A stretch of 64,000 nt of DNA from Jiella endophytica (GCF_004519335.1 NZ_SOZD01000001.1:124001-188000); one strand, 5' to 3'. Shown: positions 7,941 through 18,452, numbered from the stretch's first letter. Notes: generated by a model from the letters alone, not told the origin. Numbers and translations: made by a program.

Positions 7941-9050
7941 ATGGCGGCAAGGCCACGCAAATCTGCTGCGAATTCGTCCGGCGCCAAGACCGCGAAATCT
8001 GCGCCCGAGAGCTCGGCGCATGAGATCGTCAAGACGCTCGAACATTTCGACGCTCCGAAGCCGGCGAAGTTCGCCAAGGACGAGGACGTCCGCGCCTATC
8101 GCGACATGCTCCTCATCCGCCGCTTCGAGGAAAAGGCCGGTCAGCTCTACGGCATGGGCTTCATCGGCGGCTTCTGCCACCTCTATATCGGCCAGGAAGC
8201 CGTCGTCGTCGGTATGCAGATGGCGATGAAGGAAGGCGACGAGGTCGTCACCGGCTATCGCGACCACGGCCACATGCTTGCCACCGGCATGGAAGCGCGC
8301 GGCGTCATGGCCGAGCTCACCGGCCGTCGCTCGGGCTATTCCAAGGGCAAGGGCGGCTCGATGCACATGTTTTCGAAGGAGAAGAAGTTCTTCGGCGGGC
8401 ACGGCATCGTCGGGGCGCAGGTGCCGATCGGCACCGGGCTCGCCTTTTCCAACAAGTACAACGGCGCCGACGCGATCGCGATCACCTATTTCGGCGACGG
8501 CGCCGCCAATCAGGGGCAGGTCTACGAAAGCTTCAACATGGCCTCGCTGTGGAAGCTGCCGGTCGTCTACGTCATCGAGAACAACCGCTACGCCATGGGC
8601 ACTTCGGTGAGCCGCGCCTCGGCCGAGACCAACTTTTCCCACCGCGGCGTGTCGTTCAAGATCCCGGGCTTCCAGGTCGACGGCATGGACGTCAGGGCAG
8701 TCAAGGCGGCCGGCGATCTCGCCGCCGAGCACTGCCGCTCCGGCGACGGTCCGATCATCCTCGAAATGATGACCTACCGCTATCGCGGCCATTCGATGTC
8801 GGATCCTGCGAAATACCGCAGCCGTGACGAGGTCCAGAAGATGCGGTCGGAATCGGATCCGATCGAGCAGGTGAAGAAGCGACTCGTCGGCGATCACGGT
8901 ATGTCCGAGGACGACGTCAAGGCGATCGACAAGGAAGTCCGGGACGTCGTCGCCGACGCTGCCGATTTTGCCCAGAACGATCCCGAGCCCGATGTCTCCG
9001 AGCTGTGGACCGACGTCTATGCCGAGGACATTCCGCAGGCGGCGGAATAA
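7941..9050 (+). CDS. pdhA: Pyruvate dehydrogenase E1 component, alpha subunit
   Basis: 369 residues. With PdhB it decarboxylates pyruvate using TPP and reductively acetylates the lipoyl arm of E2. The TPP motif GDGAANQGQVYESFNMASLW...NN spans about 185-215. GGSMHMFSKEKKFFGGHGIVGAQVP and YRYRGHSMSDPAKYRSRDEV (phosphorylation-loop-like TPP/E2 contact region) are typical. An Ala/Lys-rich N-terminal extension (1-40) is common in this branch. The start at 7941 follows AAGGGGAG. First gene of the PDH operon; 176 bp separate it from pdhB. Confidence 0.96.
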   Translation: MAARPRKSAANSSGAKTAKSAPESSAHEIVKTLEHFDAPKPAKFAKDEDVRAYRDMLLIRRFEEKAGQLYGMGFIGGFCHLYIGQEAVVVGMQMAMKEGDEVVTGYRDHGHMLATGMEARGVMAELTGRRSGYSKGKGGSMHMFSKEKKFFGGHGIVGAQVPIGTGLAFSNKYNGADAIAITYFGDGAANQGQVYESFNMASLWKLPVVYVIENNRYAMGTSVSRASAETNFSHRGVSFKIPGFQVDGMDVRAVKAAGDLAAEHCRSGDGPIILEMMTYRYRGHSMSDPAKYRSRDEVQKMRSESDPIEQVKKRLVGDHGMSEDDVKAIDKEVRDVVADAADFAQNDPEPDVSELWTDVYAEDIPQAAE

Positions 9051-9226
9051 GGCCGTGACGGATTTTAGGGCTGGCGCCTGCCGCCGGCCCGCAAGCTGGC
9101 GCGAGGAGTTCGCGCCGCCCCATGTGAAGACAGGCTGGCGGTCAGCCCGCGGTGCCGAAGGCGGCATCCGGGTACTCCGCCCAAAAGACCAGCCAAACGA
9201 CCCGTTTGTCAGGAGGAAACACCTTC

Positions 9227-10675
<1,449 letters not shown>

Positions 10676-10707
10676 GCTGAAGACCTTTCGAAAGGACCGC
10701 CGCCGCA

Positions 10708-11211
10708 ATGATGCCCGCCGGCTCGCCAGACCTGACCGAAGATGGCGCGCTCGTCCTGACCAGGGACGTGGCGCGGCCCCGCGAGCATGTGTGGCGCTGC
10801 CTGACCGACCCCGCCTGCTTCAAGGTATGGTGGCGCGACAACCTCGAATTCGAGGCAAGGCTCGGCGGACGTTTCGTCGAGCCCTGGGTCGACCCGTCGG
10901 GCCGCCAGCGCAGGACGCAGGCCGAGGTGACGGCGTATCAGCCGCCGGAAGGGCTGGTGATGATCTGGGCCGACGAGGATTGGGAGTTCGACACCGTCGT
11001 CTCCGTCACGCTGACGCCGATCGACGGCGGCACCCGCGTCACGATCGAGCATCAGGGCTGGGAGCGGGCGGCAGAACCCGATCGCGCGACCTATCTTCTC
11101 GACCACCATGGCGGGTGGGGGCGCCATCTCGACAATCTCGCCGCCTTCGCCGAGGATCTCGTTGCCGACGAGGCCGAGCCGATGCTGCGCGCCGGTGGCG
11201 CCAGGCACTGA
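10708..11211 (+). CDS. SRPBCC / AHSA1-domain protein
   Basis: 167 residues of an activator-of-Hsp90-homologue-like START/Bet v1 fold: VARPREHVWRCLTDPACFKVWW at the N-terminus, EARLGGRFVEPW, then LVMIWADEDWEFDTVVSVTLTPIDGGTRVTIEHQGW, and a C-terminal helix HHGGWGRHLDNLAAFAEDL. The fold makes a deep pocket for hydrophobic ligands; the ligand is unknown. It starts 32 bp after pdhB and its TGA overlaps an ATG of the next reading frame, so it is co-transcribed inside the PDH operon, where it is not usually found. Confidence 0.85.
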   Translation: MMPAGSPDLTEDGALVLTRDVARPREHVWRCLTDPACFKVWWRDNLEFEARLGGRFVEPWVDPSGRQRRTQAEVTAYQPPEGLVMIWADEDWEFDTVVSVTLTPIDGGTRVTIEHQGWERAAEPDRATYLLDHHGGWGRHLDNLAAFAEDLVADEAEPMLRAGGARH

Positions 11212-11225
11212 TGAGGGAGGCGGCG

Positions 11226-11831
11226 ATGTCCAGAGCTGAGCAGCTTTCTCCCGGGCCCCGCAAGGCGACCTATGCCGATCTCGAGGCGGCCGATCCGCTG
11301 CTCGTCGCCGAGATCATCGACGGCGAACTGGTGACCCATCCGCGGCCGGTGCCGAAGCATGCTGCAGCGGCTTCCTATCTCGGAGCCGAGATCCTCGATG
11401 CATTCGGACGCGGCCGTTCAGGCCCGGGCGGCTGGATCATCCTGGATGAACCAGAATTGCATCTAGGCCCCGACGTGATTGTCCCTGACATTGCCGGCTG
11501 GCGGAAGGAGCGTTTGAGCGCGCTGCCGGATAGGGCTTATTTCGACATCGCCCCGGACTGGGTCTGCGAGGTCATCTCGCCCTCGACCGAGCGCTACGAC
11601 CGGAACGCCAAGCGCCGGATATACGCCGAGGCCGGCGTGAAGCACATGTGGCTTCTCGATCCGCGCGCCGAGCTGCTCGAGACCTTCGCTCTCGCCAATG
11701 GCCGGTGGATCGTCGGCCCGACCTTCGACAACGCCGCGGAAGTCAGGGCCGAGCCCTTCGACGCCATTGCCTTTCCGCTGACCATTCTCTGGCCGCTCGA
11801 CCCGGCCCCCGACACTCAAAACGCGCAGTAA
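11226..11831 (+). CDS. Uma2-family putative nuclease (DUF820)
   Basis: 201 residues of the Uma2 fold, related to PD-(D/E)XK nucleases: the N-terminal YADLEAADPLLVAEIIDGEL, the glycine-rich GGWIILDEPELHLGPDVIVPDIAGW (acidic D/E and PD residues), VCEVISPSTERYDRNAKRRIYAEAGVKHMWLLDP (E...K of the nuclease core) and a C-terminal beta sandwich. The start at 11226 has GGGAGG 5 nt upstream; an ATG at 11211 overlapping the previous stop is the alternative. The family is abundant in cyanobacteria and scattered elsewhere, with unproven function. Its position between pdhB and pdhC is unusual. Confidence 0.85.
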   Translation: MSRAEQLSPGPRKATYADLEAADPLLVAEIIDGELVTHPRPVPKHAAAASYLGAEILDAFGRGRSGPGGWIILDEPELHLGPDVIVPDIAGWRKERLSALPDRAYFDIAPDWVCEVISPSTERYDRNAKRRIYAEAGVKHMWLLDPRAELLETFALANGRWIVGPTFDNAAEVRAEPFDAIAFPLTILWPLDPAPDTQNAQ

Positions 11832-11852
11832 GACGCTTTCGGAGACGCCCAT

Positions 11853-13298
11853 ATGCCGATCAACGTCACCATGCCCGCCCTGTCTCCGACGATGGAGGAG
11901 GGCAATCTCGCCAAATGGCTGATCAAGGAGGGCGACGAGGTCTCCGCCGGCGACATCATCGCCGAGATCGAGACCGACAAGGCGACGATGGAGGTGGAAG
12001 CCGTCGACGAGGGCACCCTCGCCAAGATCGTCGTCCCGGCCGGCACCGAGGGCGTCAAGGTGAACGAGGTGATCGCGATCCTAGCCAGCGAAGGCGAGGA
12101 CGTCTCCGATGCCGCTGAAAGCGGCGGCAAGGCGGAGAAGGCCTCCGCCGGCGACGACAAGGGCGGCGCCGTGGCGCCCGACCCGAAGGCGGACAACGCT
12201 TCGACCGGCAGCAAGGCAGACGCCGAGAAGCCGGAGATGCGCGGCGACAGCCGCAGCAGCGACGAAGCGGCGAAAAGCGGCGCCAATGGTGCCGCCTCGT
12301 CCAGGGCCGGGTCGGCGCCCTCTGACGGCAAGGGCGGCCGCGTCTTCGCCTCGCCACTCGCCCGCCGGCTCGCCAGGGAGGCCGGGATCGAGGTTTCGGC
12401 CGTCGAGGGCTCCGGCCCGCATGGCCGCATCGTCAAGGCCGACATCGAGGCTGCGCAGAAGGACGGCGGCGCGAAGAAGGCTGCGGCCGACAGGCCTGCC
12501 GAGGAGAAGAAGGCGCCCGAGGCCGCCGCTGCTCCGATGGCCAAGGCCGCCAGCGACGAATCCATTCTCAAGCTTTTCCCCGAAGGCTCCTACGAGAAGG
12601 TGCCTCACGACGGGATGCGCAAGACAATTGCCAAGCGCCTCGTCGAGGCCAAGCAGACGGTCCCGCATTTTTACCTCACCCTCGACTGCGAGATCGACGC
12701 GCTGCTGGCGCTGAGGAAGCAGCTCAACGACGCCGCGCCGATGACCAAGACCGATGCCGGCGACAAGCCGGCCTACAAGCTCTCGGTCAACGACATGATC
12801 ATCAAGGCGCATGCTCTGGCGCTGAAGGCGGTGCCGATGGCCAACGCCTCCTGGACCGAGGGCGCGATGCTGATCCACAAGCATGCCGATGTGGGTGTCG
12901 CCGTCTCGATCGAGGGCGGGCTGATCACTCCGATCATCCGCCGTGCCGAGGAAAAGACCCTGTCGACGATTTCCAACGAGATGAAGGATCTCGCCAAGCG
13001 GGCCCGCGCCCGCAAGCTGAAGCCGGACGAGTATCAGGGCGGCACGTCCGCGGTCTCCAATCTCGGCATGTTCGGCATCAAGGACTTTTCCGCGGTCATC
13101 AACCCGCCACACGCAACGATCCTCGCGGTCGGCTCGGGCGACCAGCGGGCGGTGGTGAAAAGCGGCGCCGTCACCGTCGCGACGATCATGACGGTGACGC
13201 TCTCGACCGACCACCGGGCCGTGGACGGCGTCCTCGGCGCCGAGCTGATCGCGGCGTTCAAGAATTTCATCGAAAACCCGATGTCGATGCTGGTGTGA
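11853..13298 (+). CDS. pdhC: Dihydrolipoyllysine acetyltransferase, E2 of pyruvate dehydrogenase
   Basis: 481 residues. The N-terminal lipoyl domain (K43 in [11 protein letters not shown]) is followed by an Ala/Gly/Lys/Asp linker, the peripheral subunit-binding domain (about 164-203, ASPLARRLAREAGIEVSAVEG...HGRIVKADIE), a second linker, and the acetyltransferase core from about 245 (KTIAKRLVEAKQTVPHFYLT). The catalytic motif is DHRAVDG (453-459). It transfers acetyl groups from the lipoyl arm to CoA and forms the complex core. It follows the Uma2 gene by 21 bp. Confidence 0.96.
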   Translation: MPINVTMPALSPTMEEGNLAKWLIKEGDEVSAGDIIAEIETDKATMEVEAVDEGTLAKIVVPAGTEGVKVNEVIAILASEGEDVSDAAESGGKAEKASAGDDKGGAVAPDPKADNASTGSKADAEKPEMRGDSRSSDEAAKSGANGAASSRAGSAPSDGKGGRVFASPLARRLAREAGIEVSAVEGSGPHGRIVKADIEAAQKDGGAKKAAADRPAEEKKAPEAAAAPMAKAASDESILKLFPEGSYEKVPHDGMRKTIAKRLVEAKQTVPHFYLTLDCEIDALLALRKQLNDAAPMTKTDAGDKPAYKLSVNDMIIKAHALALKAVPMANASWTEGAMLIHKHADVGVAVSIEGGLITPIIRRAEEKTLSTISNEMKDLAKRARARKLKPDEYQGGTSAVSNLGMFGIKDFSAVINPPHATILAVGSGDQRAVVKSGAVTVATIMTVTLSTDHRAVDGVLGAELIAAFKNFIENPMSMLV

Positions 13299-13308
13299 GG
13301 ACGCGGCG

Positions 13309-13956
13309 ATGAAGACCGTCCTCGCCTATGGCGACTCGCTCACCTGGGGCTACAACCCCGAGACCGGCCTCAGGCATGAGTTCTTCGACCGCTGGCCGAA
13401 CGTCGTCGCCAAGGCGCTCGGCCACAATGTCCGGGTGATCTCCGAGGCATTGAACGGCCGGACGACCGTGTTCGACGACGAGATGGTCTTTGCCGAGCGC
13501 AACGGCGCGAGGATCCTGCCGACGGTGCTTGCCAGCCACCAGCCGCTCGACCTCGTGGTCATCATGCTCGGCACCAACGATCTGAAGTTCCACACCGGCG
13601 GCGGCCGGGTCTTCGAAAGCCGGCAGGGGCTGGAGCGACTGGTCGAGATCGTCCAGACCTTCCCTTACCAGCGCGGCTACCAGCCGCCGAAGCTGCTGCT
13701 CGTTGCGCCGCCGCATTTCACCGCGACGACGGAGCCGGATTTCTCGCTGCTCTTCGGCCATGCCATCGAGGAGAGCCAGCACTTCCGCTCGGCGGTGACC
13801 AAGGTCGCCGAGGAATACGGCTGCGAGATGTTCGACGCCGCCGAAGTCTGCGAGGCCTCGTCGGCCGACGGCGTCCATCTGACGGCGGAACACACGCGCG
13901 CCCTCGGCGAGGCGCTGGTCGAGCCGATCCGGGCGCTGCTGGCGGACGACGCGTGA
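13309..13956 (+). CDS. SGNH/GDSL-family hydrolase (arylesterase-like)
   Basis: A 215-residue cytoplasmic esterase-like protein. Block I is YGDSLTWGY with the nucleophilic Ser (residue 9), block III is MLGTNDLK, and the catalytic Asp-His is in SADGVHLTAEH. It lies 10 bp after pdhC, in the same operon; a GDSL hydrolase at this place is common in Rhizobiales PDH operons. The natural substrate is unknown. Length and motifs fit the family of acyl-CoA thioesterase I/arylesterase relatives. Confidence 0.9.
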   Translation: MKTVLAYGDSLTWGYNPETGLRHEFFDRWPNVVAKALGHNVRVISEALNGRTTVFDDEMVFAERNGARILPTVLASHQPLDLVVIMLGTNDLKFHTGGGRVFESRQGLERLVEIVQTFPYQRGYQPPKLLLVAPPHFTATTEPDFSLLFGHAIEESQHFRSAVTKVAEEYGCEMFDAAEVCEASSADGVHLTAEHTRALGEALVEPIRALLADDA

Positions 13957-14071
13957 CCGGGTCACGGACCGGCCCCGCAGCAGGCGAGTGGCTGCCTTCC
14001 CGCAGCCGGGCTTTTCGCCGCGCCATAAATCACTGACATCAAAAGAACAGATCGACCGAGGGAACGACGAT

Positions 14072-15526
14072 ATGGCTGACACCTACGACATCCTGGTCAT
14101 CGGCGGCGGGCCGGGCGGCTACGTCGCGGCGATCCGCGCAGCCCAGCTCGGCTTCAAGACCGCCGTCGTCGAGCGCGAGCATCTCGGCGGCATCTGCCTC
14201 AACTGGGGCTGCATCCCGACCAAGGCGCTGCTGCGCTCGGCGGAGATCTTCCACTATGCCGAGAACGCCCAGAACTATGGCCTGAAGATCGAGAAGCCGA
14301 GCTTCGAGATGGAAGCGGTGGTCAAGCGCTCGCGTCAGGTCTCCGGCCAGCTCTGCGGCGGCGTCGGTTACCTGATGAAGAAGAACAAGATCGACGTCAT
14401 CTGGGGCGAGGCGAAGCTGACCAAGGCCGGCAAGGGCGGCCCGGTCGAAGTGACGGTCGGCAAGTCGAAGAAGCCGGTCGTCGAGCCGCAGAACCCGGTG
14501 CCGAAGGGAACGCTCGGCGAGGGCACCTACAAGTCAAAGCACGTCATCGTCGCGACCGGTGCACGGCCCCGTGTGCTGCCGGGCATCGAACCGGACGGCG
14601 ACCGCATCTGGACCTATTTCGAGGCGATGAAGCCGAAGGCGATGCCGAAGAGCCTGATCGTCATGGGCTCCGGCGCCATTGGCATCGAGTTCGCCTCCTT
14701 CTACCGGACGATGGGCGCCGACGTCACCGTCGTCGAACTCCTGCCGCAGATCATGCCGGTGGAAGACGCCGAGATCGCCAAGATCGCCCGCAAGCAGTTC
14801 GAGAAGCAGGGGCTGAAGATCCTGACGGACGCCAAGGTGGCGAAGGTCGAGAAGGGCAGGGACGGCGTTACCGTTTCGGTCGAGACCAAGGGCGGCAAGT
14901 CCGAGACGCTGAAGGCCGAGCGGCTGATCTCGGCGGTCGGCGTTCAGGGCAATATCGAGGGCCTCGGCCTCGAGGAACTCGGCGTCGAGACCGAGCGCGG
15001 CTGCATCAAGATCGACGGCTTCGGCAAGACCAATGTCGAGGGCATCTATGCCATCGGCGACGTCGCCGGGCCGCCGATGCTCGCCCACAAGGCCGAGCAC
15101 GAGGGGACGATCTGCGTCGAGAAGATCAAGGGGATGGACGTCCATCCGATGAAGAAGACCGAGATCCCCGGCTGCACCTATTGCCAGCCGCAGGTCGCCT
15201 CGGTCGGCCTCACGGAGGCCAAGGCGAAGGAAGCCGGCCACGAGGTCAAGGTCGGCCGCTTCACCTTTAACGGTAACGGCAAGGCCATTGCGCTGGGTGA
15301 GCCGGAGGGCATGGCGAAGACGATCTTCGACGCCAAGACCGGGGAGCTTCTCGGCGCCCATCTGGTCGGGGCGGAGGTGACCGAGCTGATCCAGGGCTTC
15401 GTCATCGCCATGGGCCTGGAGACCACCGAGGAAGAGCTGATACACACCTGCTTCCCGCATCCGACCCTGTCGGAGACGATGCATGAGAGCGTCCTCGACG
15501 CATACGGCAAGGTCATTCACCTCTGA
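14072..15526 (+). CDS. lpdA: Dihydrolipoyl dehydrogenase (E3)
   Basis: 484 residues; FAD/NAD-dependent reoxidation of dihydrolipoamide. FAD-binding GGGPGGYVAAIRAAQLG, redox disulfide C42/C47 in GICLNWGCIPTKAL, NAD-binding GSGAIGIEFASFYRTMGADV, second FAD motif YAIGDVAGPPMLAHKAEHEG, and the C-terminal catalytic His-Glu in HTCFPHPTLSETMHE. A short Lys/Pro-rich insertion (about 135-160, KSKKPVVEPQNPVPKG) is typical of the alphaproteobacterial PDH-linked form. The start at 14072 is internal to a longer open frame and has GAGGGA upstream. Confidence 0.96.
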   Translation: MADTYDILVIGGGPGGYVAAIRAAQLGFKTAVVEREHLGGICLNWGCIPTKALLRSAEIFHYAENAQNYGLKIEKPSFEMEAVVKRSRQVSGQLCGGVGYLMKKNKIDVIWGEAKLTKAGKGGPVEVTVGKSKKPVVEPQNPVPKGTLGEGTYKSKHVIVATGARPRVLPGIEPDGDRIWTYFEAMKPKAMPKSLIVMGSGAIGIEFASFYRTMGADVTVVELLPQIMPVEDAEIAKIARKQFEKQGLKILTDAKVAKVEKGRDGVTVSVETKGGKSETLKAERLISAVGVQGNIEGLGLEELGVETERGCIKIDGFGKTNVEGIYAIGDVAGPPMLAHKAEHEGTICVEKIKGMDVHPMKKTEIPGCTYCQPQVASVGLTEAKAKEAGHEVKVGRFTFNGNGKAIALGEPEGMAKTIFDAKTGELLGAHLVGAEVTELIQGFVIAMGLETTEEELIHTCFPHPTLSETMHESVLDAYGKVIHL

Positions 15527-15725
15527 CGAGTCTTGGGAGGGTAGGGCTGGTTTCGCCCGCTCCGCCAGTCTCGCCGCCAATGCAACGTCCGGGCGGCGCG
15601 GCGCATCGTCGGCCACGCCATTTCCCGCGAATAGTTCGCGCGATCGGCGAGAAAACCTCTTGCCCGACTTCTGAGAGCCCTAACTACTTCGGCAACCCGA
15701 TCAATCGTCCTCAGGAGTCAACATC

Positions 15726-15974
15726 ATGGGTTTTCTTGCAGCCATAATCGTCGGCGGCCTTGCCGGCTGGCTTGCCGAACAGGTCATGCGAAGCGACATG
15801 GGCTTCATCATGAACATCATCCTCGGCGTCGTCGGCGCGCTGATCCTCAGCTTCGTCCTCAGCCTGTTCAACATCGGCGTGCCGGCCGGGGCGGAATTCT
15901 CTTGGGCCTACCTGCTCACCGGCTTCGTCGGCGCCTGCCTTCTGATCTTCATCGCCCGCGCCGTTCGGCGCTGA
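15726..15974 (+). CDS. GlsB/YeaQ/YmgE-family small membrane protein
   Basis: 82 residues with three hydrophobic segments: FLAAIIVGGLAGWLAEQVM, MNIILGVVGALILSFVLSLF and AYLLTGFVGACLLIFIARAV. The glycine-rich GGLAGWLAEQVMRSDMGFIMNIILGVVGA pattern defines the family, once named transglycosylase-associated protein. It is an inner-membrane protein often induced by stress, with unknown molecular role. An AGGAG site lies 9 bp upstream. It sits between lpdA and lipA, as in many relatives. Confidence 0.88.
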   Translation: MGFLAAIIVGGLAGWLAEQVMRSDMGFIMNIILGVVGALILSFVLSLFNIGVPAGAEFSWAYLLTGFVGACLLIFIARAVRR

Positions 15975-15992
15975 CGCGATCTTAACACCCTT

Positions 15993-16016
15993 GCATGACG
16001 GTCAAGGCCGTCATGC
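15993..16016. other. Perfect hairpin between the YeaQ-like gene and lipA
   Basis: GCATGACGG (15993-16001) and CCGTCATGC (16008-16016) are perfect 9-bp complements with a 6-nt loop, 18 nt after the YeaQ-like stop codon and 62 nt before lipA. There is no T-tract, so it may attenuate or stabilise the transcript rather than act as a classical terminator. Confidence 0.45.
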
Positions 16017-16077
16017 ACCTTCCCCCGCGGGTGCCGAGCCGATTGCATCGCCAAAACCGGAGGCTTAAGTAGGCCCC

Positions 16078-17052
16078 ATGGTCACCATCCTCGACACCCG
16101 CCTCGCCGAAGCCGACAAGCCGAAGCTTCGCCATCCCGAAAAGGCCCATCGCCCGGATGCCGTGGCGAGCCCGCCGAAGCCGGACTGGATCCGTGTCAAG
16201 GCGCCCGTTTCGAAAGGCTATTTCGAGACCCGCGAGATTGCCCGGGAAAACAGGCTGGTGACGGTCTGCGAGGAGGCCGGCTGCCCCAATATCGGCGGCT
16301 GCTGGGAGAAGAAGCACGCGACCTTCATGATCATGGGCGGCATCTGCACCAGGGCCTGCTCCTTCTGCAATGTCGCAACCGGCATGCCCCACGCGCTCGA
16401 TCAGAGCGAGCCTGAGAGCGTCGGTCGCGCCGTCGCCAAGATGGGCCTCAACCACGTCGTCATCACCTCGGTCGACCGCGACGATCTTGCCGATGGCGGC
16501 GCCGAGCATTTCGTCCGCACCATCCGGGCGATCCGCGCCGCAGCGCCCGGCACCACGATCGAGATCCTGACGCCCGACTTCCTGCGCAAGCCCGGCGCGC
16601 TGGAGCGGGTGGTCGAGGCGAAGCCCGATGTCTTCAACCACAATCTCGAGACCGTGCCGTCGAAATATCTCACAGTACGCCCCGGCGCCCGCTATTTCCA
16701 TTCGATCCGGCTGCTGCAGCGGGTGAAGGAACTCGATCCGACGATCTTCACCAAATCTGGCATCATGGTCGGGCTCGGCGAGGAGCGGAACGAGGTGCTG
16801 CAGTTGATGGACGATCTTCGCACCGCGGATGTCGATTTCCTCACCATCGGCCAGTATCTACAGCCGACCAAGAAGCACCATGCGGTGATCCGCTATGTGA
16901 GGCCGGAGGAGTTCCAGTCCTTCGAGAAGGTCGCCCTCACCAAGGGCTTCCTGGTCGTGTCTGCGAGCCCGCTCACCCGTTCATCCCACCATGCCGGCGA
17001 GGATTTCGAACGCCTCAAGGCAGCCCGTCTGGCCCGTCAGTCCGCCGCGTAA
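16078..17052 (+). CDS. lipA: Lipoyl synthase
   Basis: A 324-residue radical-SAM enzyme that inserts two sulfurs into protein-bound octanoyl groups, supplying the lipoyl arms of PdhB and PdhC encoded upstream. The auxiliary 4Fe-4S cluster cysteines are C64, C69 and C75 ([12 protein letters not shown]); the radical-SAM CX3CX2C is C90, C94, C97 (CTRACSFC). [19 protein letters not shown] and the C-terminal RSSYHAGE-like [11 protein letters not shown], with the conserved serine that ligates the sacrificial cluster, are present. Confidence 0.96.
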   Translation: MVTILDTRLAEADKPKLRHPEKAHRPDAVASPPKPDWIRVKAPVSKGYFETREIARENRLVTVCEEAGCPNIGGCWEKKHATFMIMGGICTRACSFCNVATGMPHALDQSEPESVGRAVAKMGLNHVVITSVDRDDLADGGAEHFVRTIRAIRAAAPGTTIEILTPDFLRKPGALERVVEAKPDVFNHNLETVPSKYLTVRPGARYFHSIRLLQRVKELDPTIFTKSGIMVGLGEERNEVLQLMDDLRTADVDFLTIGQYLQPTKKHHAVIRYVRPEEFQSFEKVALTKGFLVVSASPLTRSSHHAGEDFERLKAARLARQSAA

Positions 17053-17063
17053 CCCGCCTCGCC

Positions 17064-17510
17064 ATGCCGAAATTCGAAACGACCCGCCACGTCCATCACA
17101 CCGCCGACGAGATGTTCGCCCTCGTCGCCGATGTCGAGAAATATCCCGAGTTCCTGCCGCTTTGCCAGGCGCTGACGATCCGTCAGGAACGCGAGAAGGA
17201 GGGCAAGCGGCTGCTCGTCGCCGACATGACGGTGGCCTACAAGATGGTCCGCGAGACCTTTACCTCGCAGGTGCTGCTGAAGCCCGAGGAGCGGCGGATC
17301 GAGGTGTCCTACGTCAACGGCCCGTTCAGGTTCCTCGACAATCGCTGGGACTTCGTGCCGACCGGCGAGACCACCTGCGACGTGAAGTTCTTCATCGAAT
17401 ACGAGTTCAAGAGCCGCACCCTCGGCATGCTGATGGGCTCGATGTTCGATTACGCCTTCCGCCGCTTCGCCACCGCCTTCGAGGAGCGGGCGGACAAGGT
17501 GTATGGGTGA
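17064..17510 (+). CDS. COQ10/RatA-like START-domain protein
   Basis: 148 residues of the polyketide cyclase/START family: MPKFETTRHVHHTADEMFAL, VADVEKYPEFLPLCQALTI, then VAYKMVRETFTSQVLL and the C-terminal helix MLMGSMFDYAFRRFATAFEERA. Homologues are COQ10 (ubiquinone-binding, needed for respiratory use of quinone) and E. coli RatA. In alphaproteobacteria the gene regularly follows lipA (11-bp gap here), which favours the COQ10-type role; the toxin label of RatA should not be transferred without tests. Confidence 0.87.
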   Translation: MPKFETTRHVHHTADEMFALVADVEKYPEFLPLCQALTIRQEREKEGKRLLVADMTVAYKMVRETFTSQVLLKPEERRIEVSYVNGPFRFLDNRWDFVPTGETTCDVKFFIEYEFKSRTLGMLMGSMFDYAFRRFATAFEERADKVYG

Positions 17511-17517
17511 GATAGTG

Positions 17518-17538
17518 CAGCGGGCAAAAAGCCCGCTG
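17518..17538. terminator. Hairpin between convergent genes (COQ10-like and ChaC-like)
   Basis: CAGCGGGC (17518-17525), loop AAAAA, GCCCGCTG (17531-17538): a perfect 8-bp stem 8 bp after the COQ10-like stop. It is the likely end of the PDH-lip transcript and may also serve the convergent ChaC-like gene. The following sequence is AAATATG rather than a T-tract, so efficiency is uncertain. Confidence 0.55.
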
Positions 17539-17638
17539 AAATATGCCGTCACTGTTGGCAGCCGTCTCTCAACCCAATCTGAAACAGGATGCAAGAAAAG
17601 CGTTTCAGACACGAGAAATCGAGCCGCCGAGTGGGTGA

Positions 17639-18340
17639 TCAGCTGACCTGTTGGCGCTGGCTTTCCCATATTTGTTCTGCCATCAGCTTCTGTATTTTCC
17701 ACAGGTTGCGATCTCTAATCCCATGCTCTTCCAGTTTCGTGATTGTGTTGAAAGCATACTGCGCGGATGAGCCCCAATGCCCGGCGGCGCGGCTGAGCAC
17801 GCTCGCAACTTCAGGCAACGGGCGCTTCCCCGCATAGGCGCCGCCTGTCCGAAGCGCCACGAATGCCAAGGTCTTCAGGCGTCCGCTCGTGGTCGACACA
17901 TTTATCCACTTGGCGATATTCGTTGGAGGCTTCGCGTCAAGTTCGCGCTTGAGCAATCTCACGATCTGTCCGTGCATGTCGTCTTCGGGCGATCGATAGG
18001 CAATCCCGAGACAGGTTCCGCCCCTATCGAGCGCTAGCATCAGGGCAGGCAGTTCGCGCGTGCCCCGCCACCTTGTCAGCTTCAGGCAGAACGAGCGATG
18101 CCATCCCGCAGCGACCGCGGGTCTTTGCTCGTCAGCTTGAAACTCCGGATTCCAGATCAGAGAGCCGTAGGCGAAAACCCAGAGATGCTTGGGATTGTAT
18201 TCTGCGAGCAGAGCGGTTGCCATATCGTGCAAGTCAGCGTCGGTATGGTCACTCGTTCCGGGTTCGGGGCCTGGATCAGGCTCCATCCTATCGACCAAAG
18301 CTACGAGTTCGGCTGTCAGATCCATGTTGCGCATCGGCAT
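17639..18340 (-). CDS. Gamma-glutamylcyclotransferase, ChaC type
   Basis: 233 residues. LWVFAYGSLIWNPEF carries the ChaC/GGCT fold YGSL motif that holds the gamma-glutamyl group; AGWHRSFCLKLTRWRGTRELPALMLALDRGGTCLGIAYR follows, as in ChaC proteins that cleave glutathione to 5-oxoproline and Cys-Gly. The catalytic acid is expected near the middle of the chain, in LKRELDA by analogy. The gene interrupts the usual lipA-COQ10-like-cinA neighbourhood and has less GC-biased third positions than its neighbours, suggesting later insertion. Confidence 0.85.
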   Translation of the reverse strand: MPMRNMDLTAELVALVDRMEPDPGPEPGTSDHTDADLHDMATALLAEYNPKHLWVFAYGSLIWNPEFQADEQRPAVAAGWHRSFCLKLTRWRGTRELPALMLALDRGGTCLGIAYRSPEDDMHGQIVRLLKRELDAKPPTNIAKWINVSTTSGRLKTLAFVALRTGGAYAGKRPLPEVASVLSRAAGHWGSSAQYAFNTITKLEEHGIRDRNLWKIQKLMAEQIWESQRQQVS

Positions 18341-18452
18341 GCCTCAAAGTTGAGACTGGCAACATTCAGCCTCACCGAGCCGAAGTCCGCAATGGGTGGA
18401 AACCCGCCGAACGCTTTTCAGTGGTTTCCGACACCGAATTGGTACGTCTGTT

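Noticed and set aside
17064-17510. RatA toxin of a toxin-antitoxin pair
   Set aside because: There is no antitoxin partner next to it, and the position after lipA is that of the COQ10-like quinone-binding protein in alphaproteobacteria.
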